DNA of 46,479 bases, from assembly GCA_047621945.1 (NCBI GenBank), contig JBLHMK010000005.1, positions 1 through 46,479 of the forward strand, written 5' to 3'. The stretch is from JAFMKE01 sp047621945 (GTDB lineage Bacteria > Bacteroidota > Bacteroidia > Chitinophagales > UBA8649). Below, one piece after another: positions 8,198-16,634 of this stretch (position 1 is the stretch's first letter; each line of letters opens with the position of its first letter). The notes below the pieces were generated by a model. That model searched no databases and was not told where the DNA came from. It worked only from the letters and a program-made list of their open reading frames with translations. The position numbers were made by a program, and so were the translations under genes.

Positions 8198-11100
8198 TTA
8201 CTTGCTTATTTTGATTAGCTTCTCCGTGGCATTTGTCTTGTCAGTGGATATTTTCAAGAAGTATAATCCATCACTTCCTTCAAAGCTTAACTCTTTCATG
8301 TAATTGATGCCAGAAACTTCTTGACTGTAGTTCCATGACTTAATTACTTTCCCTTCAATATTGATGATGCTAAGATTCAAATCTGTATTTTCATTTAAGG
8401 TGTAGTCGATTACAAAGTTTCCATCATTAACGGTTGGGAATAAAGAGAACTCTTCAACATCTTCGCCCAAGTCATTAACAAATGTAGGGGCATTAATAAA
8501 AGCAAACAAAGTATCTTGATTAATGAACACAAATGAAGTAATTTGATTGTAATCGGGTAATACTTGTGTATTCAAACTCCATCTATTAAAGGTGTTTGAT
8601 CCATTTAGAATAGCTTCAACATTAAGGTTTGCATTCACGGGAAATACTCCAACAAATGGACTTGAATTGATAGCTACTCCGCCAACATTTAAAGTGGCAG
8701 AACCATTCGGAATCGTCATAACCACTAGGGTGTCAACGATGTTCGTAGCAAAATGAGCAGTAAGCGTATCATTGAAGTTTGAAGTGAAGCTACTACTTGA
8801 ATTATTCACATTAGCAATAGCGTTATTAGTACTTTCCCAAAAAGAGAATATGAAATTTGCATTTGCATTAGCCTGTATATCCATGTTTGATCCAGTTGGA
8901 TTAATGGAAGTAAATGGTAAAGGTGCAATTGGAGCACTATTTAAATTGATGCTTCCACTTCCTATTGGGTCAACCATATAAACTATAGTGTCTTGAACGA
9001 TAGGTGGAATAATGTCGAAGTTTGCAAATACCGTATCATTACTTCCTAGTGTAAAGTTTATATTACTGGCTAGATTGTTCGGGGCAGCAGCGTGATTGCT
9101 CAATGACCAACTGTTAAATGTGAACCCACCATTAGGAGTAGCTCCTAAATTCATCAAACTGCCATCATTATAAATTCCTGTAAAAGGAAATACAGTTTGA
9201 ACCATTCCATTAATGCTTACATTTCCAGCGCCTACAGGATTAACTACAAAGACTAAAGTATCTACTAGTACTGCGTCGAAATAAGCATAAATCGTATCGT
9301 TACTCCCTAAAGTAATTGCAATACTTGCGGATGTATTATTTGGGCTTGCAACATTATTCGTCATGCTCCAATTAGAAAAAGTAAAACCAGCATTCGCATT
9401 TGCGGACAAAGTAAGAAGTGAACCATCATTGAAGTAATCGGTGAAAGGGAAAGTATTTTGCGCAGTACCGTTAATGGTTACAGTGCCTGAACCAGCTCCT
9501 AGTACTATAAAAGTAATGGTATCTTGGGGAATAATAACATCTGGTTTGAAGTGTGCTACAATAGAGTCGTTTCCACTTAAATCAAAAAAGATATTCTCTG
9601 TTAAAGTATCTGGTAGAATTGTATCATTTTCAATGGTCCAATAGTCAAATGCCCAACCGGTAAATGCATCTGCATCAAGATCTATATTAACACCTCCGAA
9701 ATAGGTGCCAGTAAAAGGGTAAATGTTAGGTGTTAAAGATGTCATTTCAATTTCGCCTGATAAGGGGGGGTCAACATTGAGTATTAATTCATAAGGACCT
9801 GATATTTCTGGATTGCAATTTACTAAAGCTGCAGGAACGTTAACACATCTTGTATCTATAAAAGTATGGATGTCTTGAACGTTAGATAACCAAGTGTTAT
9901 AGTTTCCGCCCCATCTTGTAGAATGCCTTTGCATCTCTGGTTGAATTTCTGCAACCATTGTATTCAACAGATCATGCATACTATCACAAGTGAAGACCGT
10001 ACTTGATAGCTCTGCATACCGATTGATGTAATCAGCGAAAAAGTCGTCATTGGTTTGAAGCTTATTCCAGATTGGAACGTGACCTTGACCGCCTGGATCT
10101 CCAAGTGATTCTGGGTCACATGGGTCCGCATTAGCAGATTGACTAGGCACTCCCGTATAATTAATGTAATGGCCAAAAGAAGCATCCATATCCCAAAGCG
10201 TATATCTCCATTTTTTCTTATCACCTGCAGGATCTAATCCTCTCCACCAGCCCGTATTCCAATTTAGCCAATCCGCACAAACCACAAAACCATTAAGAAT
10301 GAAGTAGTCAATTAAACTTCCTGTATTATAAACAGAATCTACATAGGCGTAATTAGCTGGAACGGTCATATTATTATTGTCAACGAAACTAACAAACGCA
10401 TCCCAATCATTTTGAGCATTTGGTGCACCATATTCTTCCCATGTTCCACCCCAAGTTTTTAGATATTGAATGTTTGGTACGTCTTGGTCGTAATAGTAGT
10501 CGGTAAAATCACTGTCATCTGTTTTCTCTCTAATATCATATACCCCCCAGTAATTTCCGTTTAAATACAATACTGCAAATTCATTAGAACGCTCATCTAA
10601 TCGCAAATCACCAAGTTGAGACATTTCGTTAATATAGGAATCACGGATGTGAGCTCCACCTGGTTCAAAAGGGAAATTGTCACTTGCACCGCACTTAAGA
10701 ATTACTCTTTGGAATTCATCTCTGTTTTTAGTGTCGAAAATTTCATCCTCTAAAGCATGATTAATGCCGAATTGATCTCTAGCAATGAAATCCACTCCAC
10801 GTTGGTTATAGACCCATGAATCATTTCCATGCTTATTAAATTCACCTGTTGCTTCAGTCAAGAATGTCCCGTCTGTTTCAAATAGTTCAAAAGATCCTTC
10901 TGGTTCATTTTGGGTTCCACCAAACAAAGTTGCTAGGTTGTTGCCGCATACAGATATTATTTTCACTGTATGATTTTCATTAATAAAATAGGAGTTCGTT
11001 TCAGTATGAGCGGAGAGTACAAGAGGATCCGTTGAATAAGTTTTCGCTCTTATAACTGTCGTTGCAGCCACATTAAGTGAAGTAATGTATTGGGTTGAGG

Positions 11101-11743
11101 CCCCATTTGGTTTGCTACCATCCGTTGTGTATCTAATTACAGAGTTAGGTTCCGTAGTACTCAAAACAATAGTTTGAGCTCCAGCATAGGCGCCAGGAGC
11201 TACGTTAAAAGTGGCTTTATCTGCATATTTTGCAAAGGCATTTGTATTTGTTCCTCCTTCTGTCGGGTTGTCAAAAACGCCCCATTGAGCACTTCCATCT
11301 GTTAGTCTTCCTCTAGAATGGTTGGTCTTGTTTGAATAATTTAATCGAATACTATCTATGATCACACCTGTAGTATTGGAAAGAATAACATATTCATTTC
11401 CATGTGTTTGAGTTAACTTGAAATTGGTATTTTGATATCCATTCATGAAGGCATTTTCACCTGAGGCTAACAGCAATAAATGCCCATTGCCAGGAATACT
11501 CGCTCCTGCAGGAAATTGCCATTTTTGAATATTATTTAATTTATCACTTAAATAATAACCGGTCAAATCAACTGGAGCTCCTGAAGTATTGTATAGTTCT
11601 ATCCAATCTTCATAAGCACTTCCAGGTCCGGTTTGAAAATCAACGTCTGAATAATTTGCCGCAGAGTATTCATTAATGACCACCTGAGCTTGAATAAGGG
11701 CAAATAAGCTTAGGATGAATGCAAGCGCTGAAGTTTTTTTCAT
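8198..11743 (-). CDS. secreted CotH-kinase-domain protein with lamin-tail domain, five tandem repeats and T9SS sorting domain
   Basis: The 1181-aa product has a signal peptide (residues 1-20), a lamin-tail domain (about 20-145, VVINEYSAAN...DWIELYN), a chitobiase C-terminal-like Ig domain (about 177-252, IRYTTDGSKP), a CotH kinase-like domain (about 260-610, with LNGNYWGVYDIREK and the metal-binding type WDMDASFGH), five repeats of about 80 residues (652-733, 742-823, 830-910, 919-999, 1004-1083) sharing PFT and a terminal D(T/S)I-A-F motif, and a C-terminal T9SS sorting domain (1097-1181, beginning LFPTVNDGNF and ending KLIKISK). CotH domains are atypical protein kinases in spore-coat and secreted proteins. 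The combination predicts a large cell-surface or secreted protein; substrate unknown. It is convergent with the FadL-like gene. Confidence 0.9.
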   Translation of the reverse strand: MKKTSALAFILSLFALIQAQVVINEYSAANYSDVDFQTGPGSAYEDWIELYNTSGAPVDLTGYYLSDKLNNIQKWQFPAGASIPGNGHLLLLASGENAFMNGYQNTNFKLTQTHGNEYVILSNTTGVIIDSIRLNYSNKTNHSRGRLTDGSAQWGVFDNPTEGGTNTNAFAKYADKATFNVAPGAYAGAQTIVLSTTEPNSVIRYTTDGSKPNGASTQYITSLNVAATTVIRAKTYSTDPLVLSAHTETNSYFINENHTVKIISVCGNNLATLFGGTQNEPEGSFELFETDGTFLTEATGEFNKHGNDSWVYNQRGVDFIARDQFGINHALEDEIFDTKNRDEFQRVILKCGASDNFPFEPGGAHIRDSYINEMSQLGDLRLDERSNEFAVLYLNGNYWGVYDIREKTDDSDFTDYYYDQDVPNIQYLKTWGGTWEEYGAPNAQNDWDAFVSFVDNNNMTVPANYAYVDSVYNTGSLIDYFILNGFVVCADWLNWNTGWWRGLDPAGDKKKWRYTLWDMDASFGHYINYTGVPSQSANADPCDPESLGDPGGQGHVPIWNKLQTNDDFFADYINRYAELSSTVFTCDSMHDLLNTMVAEIQPEMQRHSTRWGGNYNTWLSNVQDIHTFIDTRCVNVPAALVNCNPEISGPYELILNVDPPLSGEIEMTSLTPNIYPFTGTYFGGVNIDLDADAFTGWAFDYWTIENDTILPDTLTENIFFDLSGNDSIVAHFKPDVIIPQDTITFIVLGAGSGTVTINGTAQNTFPFTDYFNDGSLLTLSANANAGFTFSNWSMTNNVASPNNTSASIAITLGSNDTIYAYFDAVLVDTLVFVVNPVGAGNVSINGMVQTVFPFTGIYNDGSLMNLGATPNGGFTFNSWSLSNHAAAPNNLASNINFTLGSNDTVFANFDIIPPIVQDTIVYMVDPIGSGSINLNSAPIAPLPFTSINPTGSNMDIQANANANFIFSFWESTNNAIANVNNSSSSFTSNFNDTLTAHFATNIVDTLVVMTIPNGSATLNVGGVAINSSPFVGVFPVNANLNVEAILNGSNTFNRWSLNTQVLPDYNQITSFVFINQDTLFAFINAPTFVNDLGEDVEEFSLFPTVNDGNFVIDYTLNENTDLNLSIINIEGKVIKSWNYSQEVSGINYMKELSFEGSDGLYFLKISTDKTNATEKLIKISK
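8495..9790 (-). repeat. five tandem ~80-residue coding repeats
   Basis: Within the CotH protein, five consecutive units (about 240 bp each) repeat the pattern VxPxGxG-xxxxNG-xxxxPFT-xxxxxGSxxxLxAxxNxGFTFxxWS-xxNDTxxAxF. They resemble the divergent InlB-type B repeats found in surface proteins. Units 2 and 3 are the most alike (GSL plus FTF-NSWS/SNWS and LGSNDT), while units 1 and 5 are the most diverged. Confidence 0.85.
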
Positions 11744-11826
11744 AGGAAATTATTTTAATTCCAGTAAATATAAGACTTTAAGTGTAAACCTAATACAGTT
11801 GAGCCAGATGTAATTCAAATGCGCAG

Positions 11827-11857
11827 TTGCTTTATGTAAAATCATTGCTTAACTTTG
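11827..11857 (+). promoter_or_regulatory. Bacteroidota-type promoter for the acyl-CoA dehydrogenase
   Basis: TTG at 11827-11829 and a perfect -7 element TAACTTTG at 11850-11857 are separated by 20 bases, matching the TTG/TAnnTTTG consensus of this phylum. The ATG lies 19 bases further on. Confidence 0.75.
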
Positions 11858-11876
11858 CGGGCTAAACATAAAAAGT

Positions 11877-13016
11877 ATGGATTTCAATCTTACCGACAAT
11901 CAACAAATGATTATTGACATGACGCGCGACTTTGCTAAAAAAGAAGTGCTGCCTTATCGAAACGAATGGGATGATAAAGAACATTTCCCTATTGACGTTT
12001 TGAAAAGAGCTGGTGATTTAGGTCTATTAGGCGTATTAGTTCCAGAAGAATATGGTGGGAGTGGGATGTCATATTTAGAATACGTATGTGTTTTAACGGA
12101 GTTAGGTAAAGTTTGCGGTGGTTTTGGACTGTCTGTAGCCGCTCATAATAGTTTATGTGTTGGGCATATTTTACATCATGGAAATGAAGCTCAAAAGAGA
12201 AAATTCTTACCTGCTTTGGCAACTGGAGAACATATTGGAGCTTGGGGTTTAACTGAGCCAAATACTGGAAGTGATGCGATGCGTATGCAATGCGTAGCAA
12301 AGAAAGAAGGGAATGAATGGGTAATCAATGGAATGAAAACTTGGATTACACACGCCTTAAGTGCTGATGTATATGTAATCTTAGTTAGAACAGGAGACTT
12401 ACTTGATTCAAATGGTATTTCAGCTTTTATAATAGAAAAAGGAACTCCGGGATTGAGTGCAAACAAAATAACTCAAAAAGTAGGAGTTAGAGCAAGTGAA
12501 ACAGCAGAACTTTATTTTGATAATGTTCGGATTCCAGCGGAGAATCTAATCGGAGAAGAAGGGAAAGGATTTAAACAAGCAATGAAAGTTTTAGACGGTG
12601 GAAGAATTTCAATTGCGGCACTTTCATTAGGTGTGGCTAAAGGGGCTTATGAAGCTTCTGTAGCTTATGCTAAAGAAAGAGAGCAGTTTGGTAAACCGAT
12701 AGCTAGTTTTCAAGCAATTGCCTTTAAGTTAGCTGATATGGCTACAGAATGTGAAGCTGCGGAATTGTTGTGTATGCAAGCGGCGGATATGAAGAATAAA
12801 GGAATGAATATTACTAAGCAAGGAGCATTTGCTAAATATTATGCATCTGAAATTGCTGTGAAGAACGGTAATGAGGCCATGCAAATTATGGGTGGAAATG
12901 GATATACCAGAGAATATCCTGCTGAGAAGTACCTAAGAGATGCAAGACTTATGGTGATTGGTGAAGGAACTTCTGAAATACAGAAATTAGTTATTTCAAG
13001 AGAATTATTGAAGTAG
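11877..13016 (+). CDS. acyl-CoA dehydrogenase
   Basis: The 379-aa flavoprotein is full length for the family. It has the FAD-binding signature WGLTEPNTGSDAM followed by KTWITHA, the KVGVRASETAELYFDNVRIP middle-domain segment, EREQFGKPIASFQAIAFKLA, and the C-terminal QIMGGNGYTREYPAEKYLRD. The catalytic base is predicted at E363 in GEGTSEIQ, the position used by short- and medium-chain enzymes. It catalyses the first oxidation step of fatty-acid or branched-chain acyl-CoA breakdown, passing electrons to ETF; chain-length preference cannot be read from the sequence. It is monocistronic with its own promoter. Confidence 0.93.
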   Translation: MDFNLTDNQQMIIDMTRDFAKKEVLPYRNEWDDKEHFPIDVLKRAGDLGLLGVLVPEEYGGSGMSYLEYVCVLTELGKVCGGFGLSVAAHNSLCVGHILHHGNEAQKRKFLPALATGEHIGAWGLTEPNTGSDAMRMQCVAKKEGNEWVINGMKTWITHALSADVYVILVRTGDLLDSNGISAFIIEKGTPGLSANKITQKVGVRASETAELYFDNVRIPAENLIGEEGKGFKQAMKVLDGGRISIAALSLGVAKGAYEASVAYAKEREQFGKPIASFQAIAFKLADMATECEAAELLCMQAADMKNKGMNITKQGAFAKYYASEIAVKNGNEAMQIMGGNGYTREYPAEKYLRDARLMVIGEGTSEIQKLVISRELLK

Positions 13017-13164
13017 TAATAAAGTAATTCCTCAGTCAATTTTAACAGTAATTTTATTGGCTAAAATCTAGACTCGGTAATCAGCTAAGAATAGTTTAAA
13101 GAAAATTGTGGAATAGAAATTGCAATAAATTGCTTGCGAGTATAGATGTTTGAAAAATATTTTC

Positions 13165-13172
13165 TATCTTCG
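13165..13172 (+). promoter_or_regulatory. possible rpsU -7 promoter element
   Basis: TATCTTCG matches TAnnTTTG at 7 of 8 positions, 40 bases before the rpsU start. No well-spaced TTG is found for the upstream box, so this is weak. Confidence 0.35.
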
Positions 13173-13197
13173 CGATTCATTATTATTAACAAAACAA

Positions 13198-13205
13198 AAA
13201 GAGGT
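13198..13205 (+). promoter_or_regulatory. Shine-Dalgarno-like leader of rpsU
   Basis: AAAGAGGT ends 7 bases before the rpsU ATG. Most genes in the window have A/T-rich leaders without such a motif. In Flavobacterium, an SD on rpsU has been linked to autoregulation by bS21, so the element is probably functional. Confidence 0.6.
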
Positions 13206-13212
13206 ATTTAAT

Positions 13213-13410
13213 ATGCTTATTATAGATGCAAGAGATAGCGACTCAATTGACAAGGCACTAAGAAAGTACAAGAAGAAGTACGAAAAAGCTGGGGTAATCA
13301 AGGAATTGAGAAAACGTCAGCAGTTTACGAAGCCGTCTGTGCTTAAAAGAGAGCAAAAAATCAAAGCAGCTTATAGCGTAAAAATAAGAAGAGAACAAGG
13401 CTTAGATTAG
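13213..13410 (+). CDS. rpsU: 30S ribosomal protein bS21
   Basis: The 65-aa basic protein starts MLIIDARDSDSIDKALRKYK and contains the KYEKAGVIKELRKRQQFTKPS core of bS21. The start at 13213 is the conserved one; the upstream in-frame ATG at 13150 would add 21 unrelated residues and would put the SD inside the gene. bS21 sits near the 3' end of 16S rRNA on the small-subunit platform and, in Bacteroidota, helps sequester the anti-SD. The gene has its own terminator, so it is expressed largely separately from xerC. Confidence 0.95.
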   Translation: MLIIDARDSDSIDKALRKYKKKYEKAGVIKELRKRQQFTKPSVLKREQKIKAAYSVKIRREQGLD

Positions 13411-13433
13411 TCATTGTTTCAAGAAATTGAAGA

Positions 13434-13462
13434 GGGTACTGTTATTACAGTGCCCTTTTTTT
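13434..13462 (+). terminator. intrinsic terminator after rpsU
   Basis: GGGTACTGT and ACAGTGCCC pair (one T-G wobble) around a four-base loop and are followed by seven T residues. Confidence 0.9.
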
Positions 13463-13496
13463 ATGCTTAGATTTAAAATTACCTATCTTTAAGTAT

Positions 13497-14372
13497 ATGC
13501 ACAGAGAAGAGTTTCTAGCCTATATAAAATTTGAGAAGAGGTTCTCACCTCATACTGTTCAGTCGTATGATAATGATCTAAAGCAATTCGCTTTGTTTAT
13601 CGAAAGCATGAGTAAGTCTTTCGATAAAGTGAGCTCAAGGGATGTTCGATTATGGGTAGCCTCTCTAAATGAACTCAATACAGCCAGTACCGTAAATCGA
13701 AAATTATCTACCGTTAAGTCTTATTATAAGTACTTATTAAAGATTGGAAAAGTTGAAAAGAATCCTGCAAAGGATATTGGAGCGCTTAAGACCCCCAAAA
13801 GAACACCGCAATTTGTTAATGAAAAAGAATTGATCGCATTGTTTGATAGCTTACCAGTTGCAGACGATTTTAAAAGTTCTCGTGATTTATTAATATTTGA
13901 TTTGTTCTATGCCACAGGTATGCGTAAGTCTGAATTGATAGCGCTTAAAGAGTCTGATTTTGATGAGATGTCAAAATCTGTTAAAGTAATTGGGAAAGGG
14001 AAGAAGGAGCGGAAAATTCCGATTGATAAGCTTGTATTTTCAAAAATAAAAACCTACATTGAATTTAGAAACAATGAGTTGGGTGATCAGTCATTTGAAT
14101 CCCTATTGGTAAATGACAAAGGAGATAAGCTAGCTCCTAAGTCAGTTTATAATATCATTACGCAATTTTTAAATAATTGCTGGTCGACTGAGAAGAAGAG
14201 CCCTCATATATTGAGACACTCTTTTGCTACTCATTTATTAAATAAAGGAGCAGATTTAAATGCGATTAAAGAATTATTGGGACATAGTAGTTTAGCCGCC
14301 ACTCAGGTTTATACGCACAATTCAATTGAAAGATTAAAAGAAGTGCATAAACAAGCTCACCCCAAAGCCTAA
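13497..14372 (+). CDS. xerC: tyrosine recombinase of the XerC/XerD type
   Basis: The 291-aa product has an N-terminal SAM-like core-binding domain (1-90) and a C-terminal catalytic domain. The catalytic set is complete: R143 (GMRKSEL), K167 (GKGKKER), H237 and R240 (HILRHSF), H263 (LLGHSS) and nucleophile Y272 (VYTHNS). Length and the position between rpsU and the hibernation-factor gene indicate the housekeeping recombinase resolving chromosome dimers at dif, not a phage integrase. Whether it is XerC or XerD by strict orthology cannot be decided here. It is followed after 17 bases by the hibernation factor and is probably co-transcribed. Confidence 0.9.
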   Translation: MHREEFLAYIKFEKRFSPHTVQSYDNDLKQFALFIESMSKSFDKVSSRDVRLWVASLNELNTASTVNRKLSTVKSYYKYLLKIGKVEKNPAKDIGALKTPKRTPQFVNEKELIALFDSLPVADDFKSSRDLLIFDLFYATGMRKSELIALKESDFDEMSKSVKVIGKGKKERKIPIDKLVFSKIKTYIEFRNNELGDQSFESLLVNDKGDKLAPKSVYNIITQFLNNCWSTEKKSPHILRHSFATHLLNKGADLNAIKELLGHSSLAATQVYTHNSIERLKEVHKQAHPKA

Positions 14373-14389
14373 AAAATAAAATGTAATAT

Positions 14390-14692
14390 ATGAATGTTCA
14401 ATTTCACCCTTCAGGATTTACTGCATCTGAGCAGTTGAAAGAATTTATTGAGAAAAAATTAGAAAAGCTAGAAACCTTCTTCGATAAAATTGTTGATGCG
14501 GATGTCTATTTAAAATTAGAAAGCCATCAACAGGTTAAGGATAAAACATCAGAATTTAAGCTAAATGTACCCGGTGATACCCTATTTTCTTCCGAGACTG
14601 CTAAGAATTTTGAAGTGGCTACGGACCTAGCTGTAGAGTCTCTTCGAAGACAACTTAAAAAGTACAAAGAGAAACAGAATTTACACAGCTGA
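14390..14692 (+). CDS. hpf: ribosome hibernation-promoting factor (short HPF/RaiA family)
   Basis: The 100-aa product matches the short HPF/YfiA family in length and pattern: MNVQFHPSGFTASEQLKEFI, a helix with KKLEKLETFFDKI, the strand DADVYLKLE, and a C-terminal helix LAVESLRRQLKKYKEK. These proteins bind the 30S decoding region and promote inactive ribosomes in slow growth. It lacks the long C-terminal dimerisation domain of long HPF. It follows xerC closely on the same strand, ahead of the tRNA cluster. Confidence 0.92.
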   Translation: MNVQFHPSGFTASEQLKEFIEKKLEKLETFFDKIVDADVYLKLESHQQVKDKTSEFKLNVPGDTLFSSETAKNFEVATDLAVESLRRQLKKYKEKQNLHS

Positions 14693-14784
14693 TTATCAAG
14701 CAATTGCGACTACCTCTTATATTCAAGTGAAAAAAAACTAAATTATTTTCAAGAGAAGTTTTTAAGATTTGGAAATTATCCTTA

Positions 14785-14792
14785 TTTTTGCA
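14785..14792 (+). promoter_or_regulatory. probable promoter core for the tRNA-tuf operon
   Basis: TATTTTTG matches the TAnnTTTG -7 consensus exactly, about 115 bases upstream of the first tRNA. The TTTG at 14770-14773 is too close (11 bases) to be the standard partner, so the -33 box is weak or absent. Confidence 0.5.
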
Positions 14793-14907
14793 CTCCGTTT
14801 GGCTAGTTTCATGCGGGAGTTGTTCATTGAAAATAAGATATTAGGGCTTGAATTTGTTGGAATTTCCATCAATTTAAGTTCAAATTCCTTTCAAAGTTTA
14901 TTTGCAT

Positions 14908-14984
14908 GCCGATGTAGCTCAGTTGGCCAGAGCAGCTGATTTGTAATCAGCGGGTCGGGGGTTCGAATCCCTCCATCGGCTCCA
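14908..14984 (+). tRNA. tRNA-Thr (anticodon TGT)
   Basis: Acceptor GCCGATG pairs with CATCGGC; D-arm GCTCAGTTGGCCAGAGC; anticodon loop TTTGTAA reads TGT; T-arm GGGGG TTCGAAT CCCTC. Discriminator T at 14981 is followed by an encoded CCA, which the other four tRNA genes here lack. Confidence 0.95.
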
Positions 14985-14987
14985 AAT

Positions 14988-15069
14988 GGGAGTGTCGCAT
15001 AGTGGCTATTGCAGCAGACTGTAAATCTGTCACCGTAAGGTAACGGTGGTTCGAGTCCATCCACTCCCA
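14988..15069 (+). tRNA. tRNA-Tyr (anticodon GTA)
   Basis: Class II tRNA of 82 bases. Acceptor GGGAGTG pairs with CACTCCC; anticodon loop CTGTAAA reads GTA; a long variable arm (CCGTAAGGTAACGG) and T-loop TTCGAGT are present. It begins only 3 bases after the CCA of tRNA-Thr. Confidence 0.95.
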
Positions 15070-15094
15070 CTTGCTTTGAAAGGGAAATTATTAA

Positions 15095-15167
15095 GCGGGA
15101 GTAGCTCAGTTGGTAGAGCATCAGCCTTCCAAGCTGAGGGTCGCGAGTTCGAGTCTCGTCTCCCGCT
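15095..15167 (+). tRNA. tRNA-Gly (anticodon TCC)
   Basis: Acceptor GCGGGAG pairs with CTCCCGC; anticodon stem TCAGC/GCTGA encloses CTTCCAA (anticodon TCC); T-loop TTCGAGT. Confidence 0.95.
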
Positions 15168-15231
15168 CGAATTAATTGCTTTAATTGCTTTCCTGCTTAG
15201 CGGAGGAGTAGTTGGCTGTTTTGCCTACTAA

Positions 15232-15303
<72 letters not shown>

Positions 15304-15385
15304 CGTTGTAGAATGTCTTATTATAATGAATACGTTAAAGTAGATTAGTATTACTTAATTATAAATAAAAATAAAATCAAAAAAG

Positions 15386-16573
15386 ATGGCTAAAGAAAAA
15401 TTCGAAAGAACCAAGCCGCACGTTAATGTGGGAACGATTGGTCACGTAGATCATGGTAAAACTACTTTAACTGCCGCTATCACAACTGTATTATCACTAA
15501 AAGGTTTTGCAGAGAAAAGAGATTATGATGCAATTGATGGTGCTCCTGAAGAGAAAGAAAGAGGTATCACAATTAACACAGCTCACGTAGAGTATGAAAC
15601 TGAGTCTAGACACTACGCACACGTAGATTGTCCAGGTCACGCGGATTACATTAAAAATATGGTTACAGGTGCTGCCCAAATGGATGGTGCAATTTTAGTT
15701 GTTGCTGCGACTGATGGTCCTATGCCTCAAACTAGAGAGCATATCTTATTAGCTCGTCAAGTAGGTGTTCCAAAAATCGTTGTTTTCATGAACAAGGTTG
15801 ATTTGGTTGATGATCCTGAATTCTTAGAATTAGGTGAAATGGAAATCAGAGACTTGTTGAGTTTTTATGAATTTGATGGTGATGAGACTCCAGTAATTTT
15901 TGGTTCAGCATTGAAAGCGTTGAATAATGAAGCTGAGGGTGTTGAAGCTGTAAATAAATTGATGGAAGCTGTTGATACATGGATTCCAACTCCAGAAAGA
16001 GATACAGAAAAGCCTTTCTTATTACCAGTAGAGGATGTATTCTCAATTACAGGTAGAGGAACAGTTGCTACAGGGAAGATCGAAAGAGGTGTAATCAACT
16101 CTGGAGAGGCGGTAGAAATTGTAGGTTTAGGAGCTGAAAAAATGACTTCAACTGTAACAGGTGTGGAGATGTTTCGTAAGATCTTAGATAGAGGTGAAGC
16201 TGGTGAAAACGTAGGTTTACTTTTAAGAGGTGTTGAGAAAGATGATATTAAGAGAGGAATGGTAATTGTTAAGCCAGGATCTATTAAGCCTCATACTAAA
16301 TTCAAATGCGAAGTTTATGTATTGAGTAAAGAAGAAGGTGGACGTCATACTCCATTCTTTAACAAGTATCGTCCTCAATTTTACATGAGAACTACTGACG
16401 TTACAGGTGAAGTGACTTTACCAGAAGGTGTTGAAATGGTTATGCCAGGTGATAACATTACTTTAAATGTAGAGTTGATTTACCCAGTAGCCATGGACAA
16501 GGGTTTACGTTTCGCTATCCGTGAAGGTGGTAGAACTGTAGGTGCGGGTCAGGTTACTGAAATCGTTGAGTAA
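15386..16573 (+). CDS. tuf: translation elongation factor Tu
   Basis: The 395-aa GTPase is full length. G1 GHVDHGKT is at 19-26, G3 DCPGH at 81-85 and G4 NKVD at 136-139; the effector region contains ERGITINTAH, and the C-terminal barrels include GRGTVATGKIERG and GGRTVGAGQVTEI. It delivers aminoacyl-tRNA to the ribosomal A site. The position between tRNA-Thr(GGT) and tRNA-Trp is the classic order. The leader is A-rich with no Shine-Dalgarno motif. Confidence 0.98.
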   Translation: MAKEKFERTKPHVNVGTIGHVDHGKTTLTAAITTVLSLKGFAEKRDYDAIDGAPEEKERGITINTAHVEYETESRHYAHVDCPGHADYIKNMVTGAAQMDGAILVVAATDGPMPQTREHILLARQVGVPKIVVFMNKVDLVDDPEFLELGEMEIRDLLSFYEFDGDETPVIFGSALKALNNEAEGVEAVNKLMEAVDTWIPTPERDTEKPFLLPVEDVFSITGRGTVATGKIERGVINSGEAVEIVGLGAEKMTSTVTGVEMFRKILDRGEAGENVGLLLRGVEKDDIKRGMVIVKPGSIKPHTKFKCEVYVLSKEEGGRHTPFFNKYRPQFYMRTTDVTGEVTLPEGVEMVMPGDNITLNVELIYPVAMDKGLRFAIREGGRTVGAGQVTEIVE

Positions 16574-16591
16574 TATAATTTAAATAGGCTA

Positions 16592-16619
16592 AAGCAGTCT
16601 CGATTTATCGGGACTGCTT
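16592..16619 (+). terminator. terminator-like hairpin after tuf
   Basis: AAGCAGTCTCGA pairs with TCGGGACTGCTT (one T-G) around TTTA. The T-run (16626-16630) starts six bases after the stem, so termination is probably partial, letting some transcription reach tRNA-Trp and secE-nusG. Confidence 0.6.
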
Positions 16620-16634
16620 CGTCTGTTTTTAAAA

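Noticed and set aside
13497..14372. Tyrosine recombinase as a mobile-element integrase
   Set aside because: The length, complete XerC-type catalytic set and the housekeeping neighbours (rpsU, hpf, tRNAs) fit a chromosomal XerC. No attachment-site repeats or phage genes were seen, even though tRNA genes lie nearby.
14891..15121. Open frame of 76 codons on the minus strand
   Set aside because: It is the reverse complement of three tRNA genes (Thr, Tyr, Gly), a well-known source of false genes; no start context or independent coding signal.
15046..15231. Open frame on the plus strand overlapping tRNA genes
   Set aside because: It runs through the tRNA-Tyr and tRNA-Gly genes and its product consists of translated tRNA sequence.
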